From: Macrothele yani
Taxonomy: Eukaryota; Arthropoda; Arachnida; Araneae; Macrothelidae
Assembly: GCA_039090855.1 (NCBI GenBank)
Contig: CM077010.1
Coordinates: forward strand, 49,308,905 to 49,372,904
Direction: 5' to 3'
Length of the DNA: 64,000 bases
The notes beneath the pieces were generated by a model that was given only the letters and a program-made list of their open reading frames with translations, was not told the origin of the DNA and did no database searches. This document shows, one piece after another, positions 56,065 through 64,000 of the stretch. The number at the start of each line of letters is the position of its first letter. Positions within the stretch are counted from its first letter, which is position 1. Made by a program: the position numbers and the translations under genes.

Positions 56065-56758
56065 TAACGTTTCCTTGACCAATTTCACGACATGTGGCCT
56101 AGCGTTGTCATGCAGTAATCTCACAGGACGCAATCCCTTAGCTGTGAATGGACGTTTCTGACAGATTTCGTGGTTCAATCGCAGTAATTGTTGCTTGTAG
56201 CGATCAGCAGCAATGGTTTGACCCAGTTCCAATAGTTCAGAATAGAGCACATCGTTCATATCCCACCAGATGCACAGCAGAACATTCTTGGAGTGAACAT
56301 TGCGTTTCGGTGTCGAAGTCGTTGCTTCACCGGGGTCTACCCAGTGTTTTTTGCGTTTGGGATTGTCGTACCATATTCACTTTTCATCACCCGTAGCTAT
56401 TTTTCACAGGAAAGACTTTCTGTGTTGTTTATTCAACAGATTCAAACACTAAACGATTGGGAATGGTTTGTTGAGTTACCCCCAGTTGTTCAGCTAGTTC
56501 TTTTTGCATTTGAGACAAATGTTCGTCCAGCAATGCTTGTAGTTCCTCATGTGCAACCTTCTGCGGGGCTCCGCTACGTTCTCGATCGCCAACATCAAAA
56601 TCACCTGCTTTAAACCGTCTAAACCAAAACTCATACGTGCTTTTCGATACAATATTCTCCCCCAGAACAGAACACATGCTTCTGCAGCAACTTTTCTTTG
56701 ATGACATTTGTGAAGAATGCGGTGTCGAACAAATGCAGTATCGCTTGCCATCTTTCAC
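56050..56758 (-). pseudogene. mariner transposase of the second copy
   Basis: Minus strand: STYEFWFRRFKAGDFDVGDR, ERSGAPQK, KELAEQLGVTQQTIPNRL, then a deletion of about 70 bp relative to the first copy, NLNK-type text lost, GDEK-region in another frame, NDVLYSELLELGQTIAADRY, and LLHDNARPHVVKLVKET with the second Asp and the normal HDNARPH. The third Asp block lies across the palindromic insertion in a decayed part. Dead, but it keeps residues lost in the 13-kb copy. Confidence 0.85.
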
Positions 56759-56813
56759 CTACCGATGTGCAAATGCATTTGACTGTTGGGCAAACGTCTG
56801 CGTCACATTTTCA

Positions 56814-58545
56814 GCACGTCTTTTGTAAAAAAAGATCGTGCTTATGTTACCGGTTTGTCGGTCAGTCCGTCCATCCGTCTGTACTCACGATATCTCTGCA
56901 GCTATTAGTCCGATTTTATTTTTATTTTTTTTTTGCATTGGGAAGCTTGAAATATGCGAATGATAATCCCTTATTTCGTTTTTTTTTACTATAGACAATT
57001 TCACCGCTAGAGGGCGTAAATGCAGATGATGTCGAATTCAAAAATTCGTTTCATTCTACATATTTGCTCCTAAACATCCGATTGAAAAACTTCTTTTATC
57101 TTTCGATTCCATTTATGTCGAAGAGTATTTTAGATATAGTTACTTTTTCAAATTACGCATAGATTTTCCGCTAGGGGGAAAAGTAAATTACATTTCCCCC
57201 GATAACTCTTCTTTTAAAACTCCGATTTGAAAAATCTTTTCTTCAGCGGATACACCTCCTGATGAAAAATCTTTTGCATATAATTTCAAATTTTTGGTTA
57301 ATAATACTTTATCCACCACGGGGCGTAAGCGTTATTTTTTGCTTCTGATGTATTTGCCATAAAATCTGAGCTTCTAAAATACCGATGGAAAAAATTCTGT
57401 CGTGGACTGATGCCACTCAGATCGATAAAAATTTTCGGAAAATTTTCTTCTTAAAATATTCCACATTTTCTCCACCAGGGGGCGTAGGTTATGTTTGTCA
57501 ATATCTCTACTTCTAGAAGTCCGATTTGAAAAATTCTTTCTTTGTTGGATAGTGATTTCAGTGTGACACGTTTTTCATATAATTTCAAAATTTTCAAGTA
57601 ATTTCTAGACTTTCCGCTAGGGGGCGTAAATCTTAATTTCCGCTCCTCATGTATTTGCAGCAAAATATGAGCTTCTAAATTCCTGATTGGAAAAACGTCG
57701 CTTGCAGACCGATAGTATTCATGTCGACAAACCTTTTAGAAACATTTTCTTCTTAAAATAATGCATGTTTTATACGCCAGGGGGCGTAGATGTATATCTT
57801 AGTTTTGTCAATATCTCTACTTCTAGAAGTCCGATTTGAAAAATTCCTTCTTTGTTGGATAGTGTTTCTAGGGTGACACGTTTTTCATATAATTTCAAAA
57901 TTTTCAAGTAATTCATAAACTTTCAGCTAGGGGGCGTAAAGGTAAATCGCTTTCCCCCTATATATCTGCTTCTAAAACTCCGATTAGAAAAATTATTCCT
58001 GTATCGCATACAAGACCTGATGAAAAATATTTTTCACATACTTTTTAATGTTTGGTAAAGAATGGTTTGGCCACCAGGGGAATAAGTGTTAATTTCTGCT
58101 TCTGATGTATTTGTAGCTATATCTGGGCTTCTGAAAACTCGACTAATTTTTTTCTTGGACCGATACCGCTCATATGGAAAAACCTTTTGAGAATACTTTC
58201 TTCCTGAAATAATGCATAGTTTTCCCACCAGGGGACGTAAAGTCACATCTTATTTTTGGCGATATCTCTGTTTCTAAGAGTCCGATTTGAAAAATTCTTT
58301 CTGTGCTGGAGAGCGTTTCCGGTGCGAAATGTTTCTCAAATAAATTCATGTTTTTCTTAACGCACAAGTCTGCAACCAGAGGGCGTAAGCTCACGATTCC
58401 GTTTGCAGCAATATCTGAGGAATTAAAAACCCTACTGAAAAACTTCTTTCTTCCTTTAGATACTATTGCTTTCCATACGGGTTCCATTGACTTTGAATAG
58501 CTTTGATAAATTTAATTTGCGTCAGAACGGATTTAAAAGACGTGC
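56814..58545. mobile_element. Short-TIR element made of ~150-bp repeats with an AGGGGGCGTAA core
   Basis: GCACGTCTTTT at 56814-56824 is matched by its inverse at 58535-58545. Inside are about ten units spaced 143-164 bp, with cores at about 57009, 57173, 57319, 57477, 57620, 57781, 57931, 58076, 58229 and 58379. Cores alternate between CGCTAGGGGGCGT and CACCAGGGGGCGT, so the real period may be a ~300-bp pair. Shared text includes AAGTCCGATTTGAAAAATTC and CATATAATTTCAAA. It begins GTCGGTCAGTCCGTCCATCC. No protein. Confidence 0.7.
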
Positions 58546-58694
58546 TTATTACACCCGAAAATTCGGTGTCATCTTTCTTGTATACACCGGATCTGTCAGG
58601 GTCACATGACAACAACGCGGGGGAATGTTGGATATGTAAATTAGCGGTATATATCACACAAAAAACGATTTAAAACTTATTTGTACATCTAAAA

Positions 58695-59020
58695 GGTGCA
58701 GGTTGGTTCGTCCTTTACTCATTATGCCTGTCTACACCATACAACCACGGCCTCGATATGTATCTCTCCCTCGGGCGTTTGATGGATGGTAACGCATGGT
58801 ATGTTCTCTCCAGATGAATACACGTCGGGAATTCGTTTGTAATGAGAAACGCGACGCATCCGCGAAGCGAACGTTAGACCAGGCCGCTGTTCACGTTTAC
58901 AGTGCAGATGTTCCCCAGTACAACGTAATTATTCTCTCCTGTGGCAAAATGTTAGGGTTACGCCTACCACAGGAGTTCTGGCATAAACGCTGCTTTCCTG
59001 AAGGTCGCTGTCCAGCGGTT
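58695..59020 (-). pseudogene. Tc1-like transposase, N-terminal half of the split copy
   Basis: Minus strand: RLYARTPVVGVTLTFCHRRE, then after stops WSNVRFADASRFSLQTNSRR (first-Asp block, DE changed to DA), VFIWREHTMRYHPSNARGRD, TYRGRGCMV, stop for Trp, TGIMSKGRTNLHLF. It continues in the piece at 55030-55471. The HTH region is not recognisable. Confidence 0.85.
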
Positions 59021-59026
59021 TACAGT

Positions 59027-59080
59027 CAGGCGCGGACTGGGCCACCGGGATACCGGGAGAATTCCCGGTGGGCCGCCATA
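59027..59080. mobile_element. Possible hAT-like end
   Basis: CAGGCGCGGACTGGGCCACC and GAATTCCCGGTGGGCC have the style of a hAT end with a subterminal hairpin. No partner end seen. Confidence 0.35.
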
Positions 59081-59134
59081 TTCTGGACAGGAAGGCCTTA
59101 TTCTAACTCAGGAAAAACAAAATGTACGTAAATA

Positions 59135-60651
59135 CACTGATGTTCAAAATTAAGAGAATTTGCACATTTGGTCGAATTTCTGAAAGACTAATGGACACAT
59201 TTTAATGAAATTTGGTATGGATACACAGTTATATAAGAGAAAAAATTATACCATACAGCAGTCATGGTACGCACTCATGATCGTCAGTAAGGCTCATCAG
59301 CGCAGAAATGTCCAAAATCCACGTTGCAAGATCGAACATAAAATGACTCTAATATGGGATATGGTCCGCTCTCACAGTCATACAGCTCTCACAGCGTGAC
59401 TTCATACTGGAAACGAGGCAGTTGATGATTCCCTGTGGCAGTTGGTTCCACTCCTGCAGCAACGCAGTTTTCAGCTTCTGGATGGTTCTCGGAGGGGGAT
59501 GGCGAGCTGCAATTGCTCTCCCAAAAGCGTCCCAGACATGTTGGATAGGGTTTAGGTCTGGCGATATGACTGGTCAATCCATCCGGCGAATATTTTCACT
59601 TTCGAGATAATCGTCGACCAGGTGAGCCCTATGTGGACGAGCGTTGTCGTCCATAAAAAGGAACCGAGGGCCAACTGCACCCCTGAAAAGTCGAACATAG
59701 GGCTGTAAGATCTCACCCCTATACATCTCAGCAGTCAGGGAGCCTCTGTCAAACACATGGAATGGTGTGTGGCCGTCCAACATAATACCTGCCCAGACCA
59801 TGACACCTCCGCTGCCATAGCGGTCTGTTTTTCGGATGTTGGAGGAAAGGTATCGGGTGCCAGGTTGCTTCCAGATGAAGGTACGTCGAGAATCAGTGTC
59901 CAGGCTGAATCGCGACTCGTCTGTGAAGAGGACGTTACCCCACTGAAGTCTGGTCCAAGGCTGATGTTGTCTGCACCAAGTTAAACGCGCTCTCTTGTGT
60001 GGTGAAGTGAGCGGGACGCAAACAGCGGGTCTTCTGGCAAAAAACCCTCTCTCATGAAGCCTTCGGGAAACAGTAACCCTTGAAACTCGGGTTCCAGTGG
60101 CGGCATGCAGCTCACGAGATAGCTGTGCAGCTGTAAAAGTCCTGTGGCGCCTCGCTGAAAGTGCCAAAATAATGATCTTCATTGGCCGTCGTGGCTCTTG
60201 GACGATTTTGCCCAGGTCTTCTCGATATGGATCCGGTGTCCTTAAACTGTTTCCACAAATTGCAGACGACACTGGGCGTTACATTGAGCTCTGTAGCAAC
60301 CTACACTTGTGATTGCCCTGCCTCCAATCTACCGACGATTCTCCACCTCATTCCGTCATCAATACGTTCGTGGCAACTCCTTTTACCTGATTGCTTATGC
60401 AATTGAACCAACTAGTGCAAGATGCACAACGAATGTCGCCGAGGAGTACGAGCGAACTAATCACGGAAAAAGCCACATGTGCTTTTCATGCCCTCCGCTG
60501 TCACAGCTCCGCCCACACGCACGTATACGCTTACGTATTCGACACTGTAAATTTACGTTCTTATTCGGCGGCATAGTTTGTACCTTTGGTTCCTTCCTTT
60601 TTTGTGAAAATCGACAAAATATGCAAATTCTCTTAATTTTGAACACCAGTG
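59135..60651 (-). mobile_element. Tc1-like element with near-identical TIRs
   Basis: Left CACTGATGTTCAAAATTAAG and AGAATTTGCACATTT after TA at 59133-59134; right in inverse CACTGGTGTTCAAAATTAAG and AGAATTTGCATATTT, ending at 60651 before TA. Length 1517 bp. One of the best preserved elements of the window. Confidence 0.95.
59350..60370 (-). pseudogene. Tc1-like transposase, nearly full length, catalytic Glu changed to Gln
   Basis: Minus strand: RWRIVGRLEAGQSQ, VATELNVTPSVVCNLWKQFK (HTH), DTGSISRRPGQNRPRATT, frameshift near 60190, AAQLSRELHAATGTRVSRVT, VSRRLHERGFFARRP, NVLFTDESRFSLD (first Asp), GGVMVWAGIMLDGHTPFHVF, FLFMDDNARPHRAHLVDDYL (second Asp), then a TGA in place of Trp (RRMD-stop-PVIS) at about 59572 and SPDLNPIQHVWDAFGRAIAA, where the final acid is Gln (CAA). 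It ends SSMKSRCESCMTVRADHIPY, stop at 59350-59352. Spacing is 34. With the third acid lost the protein could not catalyse strand transfer even if the stop were absent. Confidence 0.93.
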
Positions 60652-60653
60652 TA

Positions 60654-61299
60654 TATACTTACTTGCACTTCAATATTCTTGTAAAAGAAAAGCAAGTAAT
60701 GATAAACGAAGAAAGTTTGTCTACTACCACGTTGGTGTCTTCGAAAAAAAAAGCAAACAACAAAAAACTTACGTAGCAAATGTTCTGCTGAGCCAAACTC
60801 TGTTTCGGTGCATCCCGTTTTTCGAATTTCTAGTTTAAGCCCCGTCCCTTTTGACTGATATCCTCTACCTCAGACCGCTTTTGCAAATTGCAGCTGAATA
60901 ATCAATACAATCTGAACAAATATGGTATCAATAGTCCTTGATAGAAACTGAAAATTCATTGTGTGCGATAATGCATTGAGGTTCACCTGCGGTTAAAATT
61001 TTTGGGTTTCTGCTTTTCACATATTTGTATGCTTTTTCTTTTTCTTTTTTCTACAAGATCTGTATCTTCTTTGCTATTTTTTGAGCCATCGAGTTGCAAT
61101 TCTTGAACTGTAACTCTGGAAAGCCTGTTTCAGCTACAGCAGAAAGACTTTTTCCACTTGAAAGTAATTAAGTAAAAATTAATTTTGGCATTCCTTAATT
61201 TCTCTCACTTTATAGATTTGCACTGAAATTCTGGACATCTTCAATTTTCTCAGGCTATTTTTTTTTTGTATTTATTTTATTAACGGTAAGTAAGCTATC
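60654..61299. other. Spacer, nothing recognised
   Basis: AT-rich, T-rich runs near 61030 and 61260. No coding signal. Confidence 0.5.
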
Positions 61300-61660
61300 T
61301 GATGACTGTACCTGCACCGTCCAAATGCGGACTCCGCAGGGATATTCCGAACTCTCTCAAAAAATTGATTGTGACGGCTTTGCGCGAGCAATCCGGCCAA
61401 GAACCAGTGATCTTTCACCCGGACAGGATCAGTCCAGGAACCGGAAAGGGTCTGCTGCCCCCACGAGACCGACACTTCCCATCCCTCTGACATAGCCCGC
61501 ACTTGTGACGTGCTAATGGGCAGGGGCGCTTAATTTCGCATCTGGCTGGGAGATTTATTCGCCAGCGCGATGGAGTTTGAGGCCAACGTCCTTTATTGGT
61601 GTCTGGGCTTTGTGACAAAAAATATTTACATTCACATTTATGCACTGAGGGTCTCACGTA
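61300..61660. other. GC-richer block of unknown origin
   Basis: A block of about 50 percent GC between AT-rich flanks. Both strands have open frames of 62-80 codons (for example SLKKLIVTALREQSGQEPVI on plus). I recognise no family. It could be an old repeat or an exon, and the sequence alone does not decide. Confidence 0.3.
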
Positions 61661-61961
61661 GCGGGAAGTTAATCCTTTAATTCATGAGCCCTCTCACAGA
61701 GATACAAAGCAAAAATATTTACAGAGTATTTACAACTCCGCAGGACTAGGGCCTGTGCTGCGGTAATGACCCTGGGCTCGTAATGGTGGGTGAGTATGAA
61801 AATAGAAATTAATTTTTGCACATTTGGATTTCCGTCCTAAAAGCGAAGAAAAAATTACAAATTCTGAATTCAATTATCGCAATAATAAAATTCACATAAG
61901 AAAGGAATAAAGTCTTCTACCGTCTCTCTCAGAGAATGGCTGTTGCTTCTCAGCAACGGAA

Positions 61962-62030
61962 GTAATTCTTTTATTGCACTAAATTTCTCTAGAGAGTAAT
62001 TCTTTTATTGCACTAAATTTCTCTAGAGAG
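61962..62030. repeat. 34-bp tandem repeat, left part (two units)
   Basis: GTAATTCTTTTATTGCACTA and AATTTCTCTAGAGA repeated twice. The array continues at 62606 after an insertion. Confidence 0.92.
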
Positions 62031-62603
62031 TGTAACGTATACTCTATATTCACTTTCCTTTTGATTTTACTATCTCTGGTTATTTTATTTTACTATGTAA
62101 ATTATCTTCTTACTGAACGAAATATTATTTCACCCGCTGAATGAGATCTGGCAATGAGTGTAAGTCATGACGTGGTGGTAGCTAGTATATAGGCGCGTTC
62201 ATCGAGACTTAAAAAGGTGGTGTGTTGTTATGAGGAGAGCTTGTGGTCGTTAAGAGAGAGCGTGTACAATACGAGGAAAGATTATTCATTATTGTGTACA
62301 AGTGTTATGTGTGCCTTAGTTGACCAAGAATCGTTCAAATAAAGAAGTTTTCAGTAAGTTCAGTCTTTCTCAATTCATAGTTTTTGTCAGACCTCTGTCT
62401 GGCTGTTAGGTATATAATATTTATTGACTCCTATAAATAACCAGCGTTGAGACTTTGTTTAAGTTCGTAATTAACTAGTAACAACACCCTTTTGAATTCA
62501 TTATTTTGAAGCTTAGTACAAGTATATCATTAGCTAGCTGGTAGGAAGAGAATCATTCATAATAATTAGCTTAGCGGAAAGTAAATAAAGCTAATTCATT
62601 ATA
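62031..62603 (+). mobile_element. Probable solo LTR
   Basis: Starts TGTAACGTATAC and ends TTCATTATA, flanked by AGAG on both sides (62027-62030 and 62604-62607). It contains a TATA-like TATATAGG at 62186-62193 and AATAAA at 62338-62343, a promoter-to-polyadenylation spacing of about 150 bp as in LTR R regions. The R-like part has GTGTACAAGTGTTATGTGTG. No gag or pol nearby, so recombination between two LTRs is likely. The AGAG flank also belongs to the repeat unit, which weakens the target-duplication evidence. Confidence 0.5.
62186..62193 (+). promoter_or_regulatory. TATA-like box of the probable LTR
   Basis: TATATAGG lies upstream of a polyadenylation signal at 62338-62343 in the same strand. 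Inferred only. Confidence 0.4.
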
Positions 62604-62605
62604 AG

Positions 62606-62708
62606 AGTAATTCATTTATTGCACTAAATTTCTCTAGAGAGTAATTCATTTATTGCACTAAATTTCTCTAGAGAGTAATTCTTTTATTGCACTTAATTTC
62701 TCTAGAGA
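62606..62708. repeat. 34-bp tandem repeat, right part (three units)
   Basis: GTAATTCATTTATTGCACTA and AATTTCTCTAGAGA repeated three times. Same unit as 61962-62030. Confidence 0.93.
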
Positions 62709-62866
62709 GCTGCCGTGTGTCCAGAAAAATGGGTAAAATGTTTTTAAATGTCATTGTCTCGATACAAAAACTCTCAGTGATTAGCAGACTTGTATTGAAA
62801 AGGTGTTTAAACGGTGAACGATAATGCTGACATAACTTTTCTGACGGGAAGGCGTGCACCTTTCTA

Positions 62867-64000
62867 CACTGCTGACCACCCAAAATGCAACACCAAGAAG
62901 GACACGAGATAGCAAAGCCAGATTTACTGGACACATAACAACAGATACAAAGATGAAACGATTGAGCTTACAGGCCCGTGAGACTTGCGGAACACGCAGA
63001 AATCAATAGTTCCTGTGGCCCCATGGCTGGCAAACGGCCGCTACACGCCGCGGCATCCAATGAAAGAGGCTTTAAATGTGGGCTTGGGGTATGTCGGTCC
63101 ATGATGCTTCCACACGTTGCCACAGTTCATCAGGCGTAGCCGCGGGTGGTGCTTGCCGGGCCACTCGGTTGCCGATAAGCGACCAGAAGTGTTCGATGGG
63201 CGACATATCGGAAGAACAGGCGGGTCACTGCAGCAGTGACACCTGGTGGGCTGTGAAGAATTGTTGCACGATGCGTGCCACGTGCGGGCGCGCATTGTCC
63301 TGTTGAAACGTGGCCGCTGGCAGGCCCTGCAGGTAAGGGAGGACTACAGGCTCCAAAACGTCGCAGATGGTGCGGTGGTTGTTGAGTGTACCGGCGATGC
63401 GTACCAGAGGGGTGCGGGTGTCATATCCAATTGCGCCCCAAACCATAACGCCAGGCGACGGACCGGCATGGCGATGCATAATGCAGGCATCATACAGTGT
63501 CTCGCTGCGGTGCCGCCCCACGCGGATTCGACCATCGTGGTATTGCAGGCAGAAGCGGGATTCGTCGGTGAATACAATGTCGTGTCATTCCGTAGTCCAG
63601 GTGCGGCGTTCAACGGCCCACTGCCGCCGCACTCACCGGTGGTGTAACGTCAATGGTAATCGGAGCAATGGGCGCCGTGCGACAAGTCCCTGCTCCTGCA
63701 GACGACGTCGAACGGTGCGTGCTGACACAGGTTGTTGCGCAACACACCCTAATTCCTGCGCTAACGTTCGTGATGTGGCGGTGCGAGCCGTCAATGCCCG
63801 CCGCACAACATGCCAGTACTCTCGTTCGGTGGCGTGCAGCGGCTGCGGCAATCGCTCACGTCGGTCCGTCCGTCCCACCTGCATTTACCGAATCCATACT
63901 CGCCTTACTGTGGCTGGATGTCGTCCCACACGGGCGCCGATGTCTCGGCATGATAAACCGCTGTCGTGATAAGCCAATATTCGCCCTCTGTCGAACTCCG
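62867..64000 (-). mobile_element. Tc1-like element, same family as 26211-27615, runs off right edge
   Basis: TA at 62865-62866, then CACTGCTGACCACCC and ATGCAACACCAAGAAGGA. Its transposase is on the minus strand and continues past the window end. Aligns well with the other copy, including the 3' region GTGGAAGCATCATGGACC. Confidence 0.93.
63000..64000 (-). pseudogene. Tc1-like transposase, incomplete and broken
   Basis: Minus strand, from the right edge: DRRERLPQPLHATEREYWHV, RTVRRRLQEQGLVARRPLLR, LPLTLHHR, then after a shift NDTTLYSP-type text in a shadow frame, GVMVWGAIGYDTRTPLVRIA, GTLNNHRTICDVLEPVVLPY, LQGLPAATFQQDNARPHVAR (second Asp), VSLLQ then TGA replacing Trp, ACSSDMSPIEHFWSLIGNRV (final acid) and ARQAPPAATPDELWQRVEAS. 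This copy keeps the 7 bp lost in the 26-kb copy and reads CGA and CAA where that copy has stops, so the two died separately. Confidence 0.9.

Larger units (their letters stand above)
55472..58692 (-). mobile_element. mariner element, second copy, carrying two further insertions
   Basis: Left TIR TTAGGTGTAGAAATAAG at 55472 and right TIR, in inverse, TTAGATGTACAAATAAG ending at 58692; flanking AA on both sides (probably a mutated TA). Apart from insertions at 55769-56064 and 56807-58580 it aligns with 13058-14346. It landed inside the Tc1-like element. Confidence 0.9.

Noticed and set aside
63246..63969. Plus-strand frames of 133 and 200 codons
   Set aside because: They are antisense to the GC-rich Tc1-like transposase on the minus strand.

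Overview
This is a eukaryotic, almost certainly metazoan, window with no intact host protein-coding gene, rRNA or tRNA gene that I can support. It is built from decayed transposable elements, tandem repeats and spacer. The mix (Tc1/mariner relatives, RTE-type non-LTR pieces, hAT-like non-autonomous elements, tRNA-derived SINEs) and a decayed member of a multicopy protein family I associate with arthropods suggest an arthropod, perhaps a chelicerate. That placement is inference from remembered families, not from a search. Family labels such as SINE-A are mine.

Layout. 1-9 kb: a Tc1-like pseudogene running off the left edge, a minisatellite, SINEs, and two TIR-bounded elements (3.0-4.1 and 5.6-7.1 kb) made of ~140-bp repeats. 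9.9-11.0 kb: a Tc1/mariner-type element with 114-bp TIRs and a shortened transposase. 12-15 kb: a 127-bp tandem array, then a hAT-like element split by a 1.29-kb mariner. 17.5-18.4 kb: the 3' end of an RTE-type retrotransposon (other 3' ends at 8.1 and 40.1 kb). 19-25.5 kb: Tc1 and mariner scraps and SINEs. 26.2-27.6 kb: a complete Tc1-like element beside a 17-unit 86-bp satellite. 30-34 kb: two Tc1-like elements separated by a SINE and a tandem SINE trio. 34.2-36.65 kb: a decayed non-transposase gene copy broken by a hAT-like element, a SINE and a 196-bp duplication. 38.3-39.4 kb: a second tandem SINE trio plus a single SINE. 40-45 kb: two Tc1-like elements and a MITE. 47.2-49.1 kb: ORF1 of a non-LTR element, cut just inside its endonuclease. 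50.6-54.9 kb: a third ~140-bp-repeat element, a SINE with a different head, a long foldback element, a hAT-like element and a MITE. 55.0-59.0 kb: a four-layer nest (Tc1-like, mariner, and inside it a palindromic SINE pair and a TIR-bounded tandem-repeat element). 59.1-64 kb: two more Tc1-like elements and a probable solo LTR inside a 34-bp repeat array.

No genes here work together in a pathway. The content is a record of successive insertions, and nested target-site duplications give their relative ages. Every transposase seen carries stops, frameshifts or lost catalytic residues, so the autonomous elements look dead in this window. The most unusual items are the foldback element at 51748-53107, the nest at 55.0-59.0 kb, the interrupted gene copy at 34.2-36.65 kb, the tandem SINE trios, a transposase with a duplicated catalytic segment (33526-33735), and repeated short perfect palindromes.
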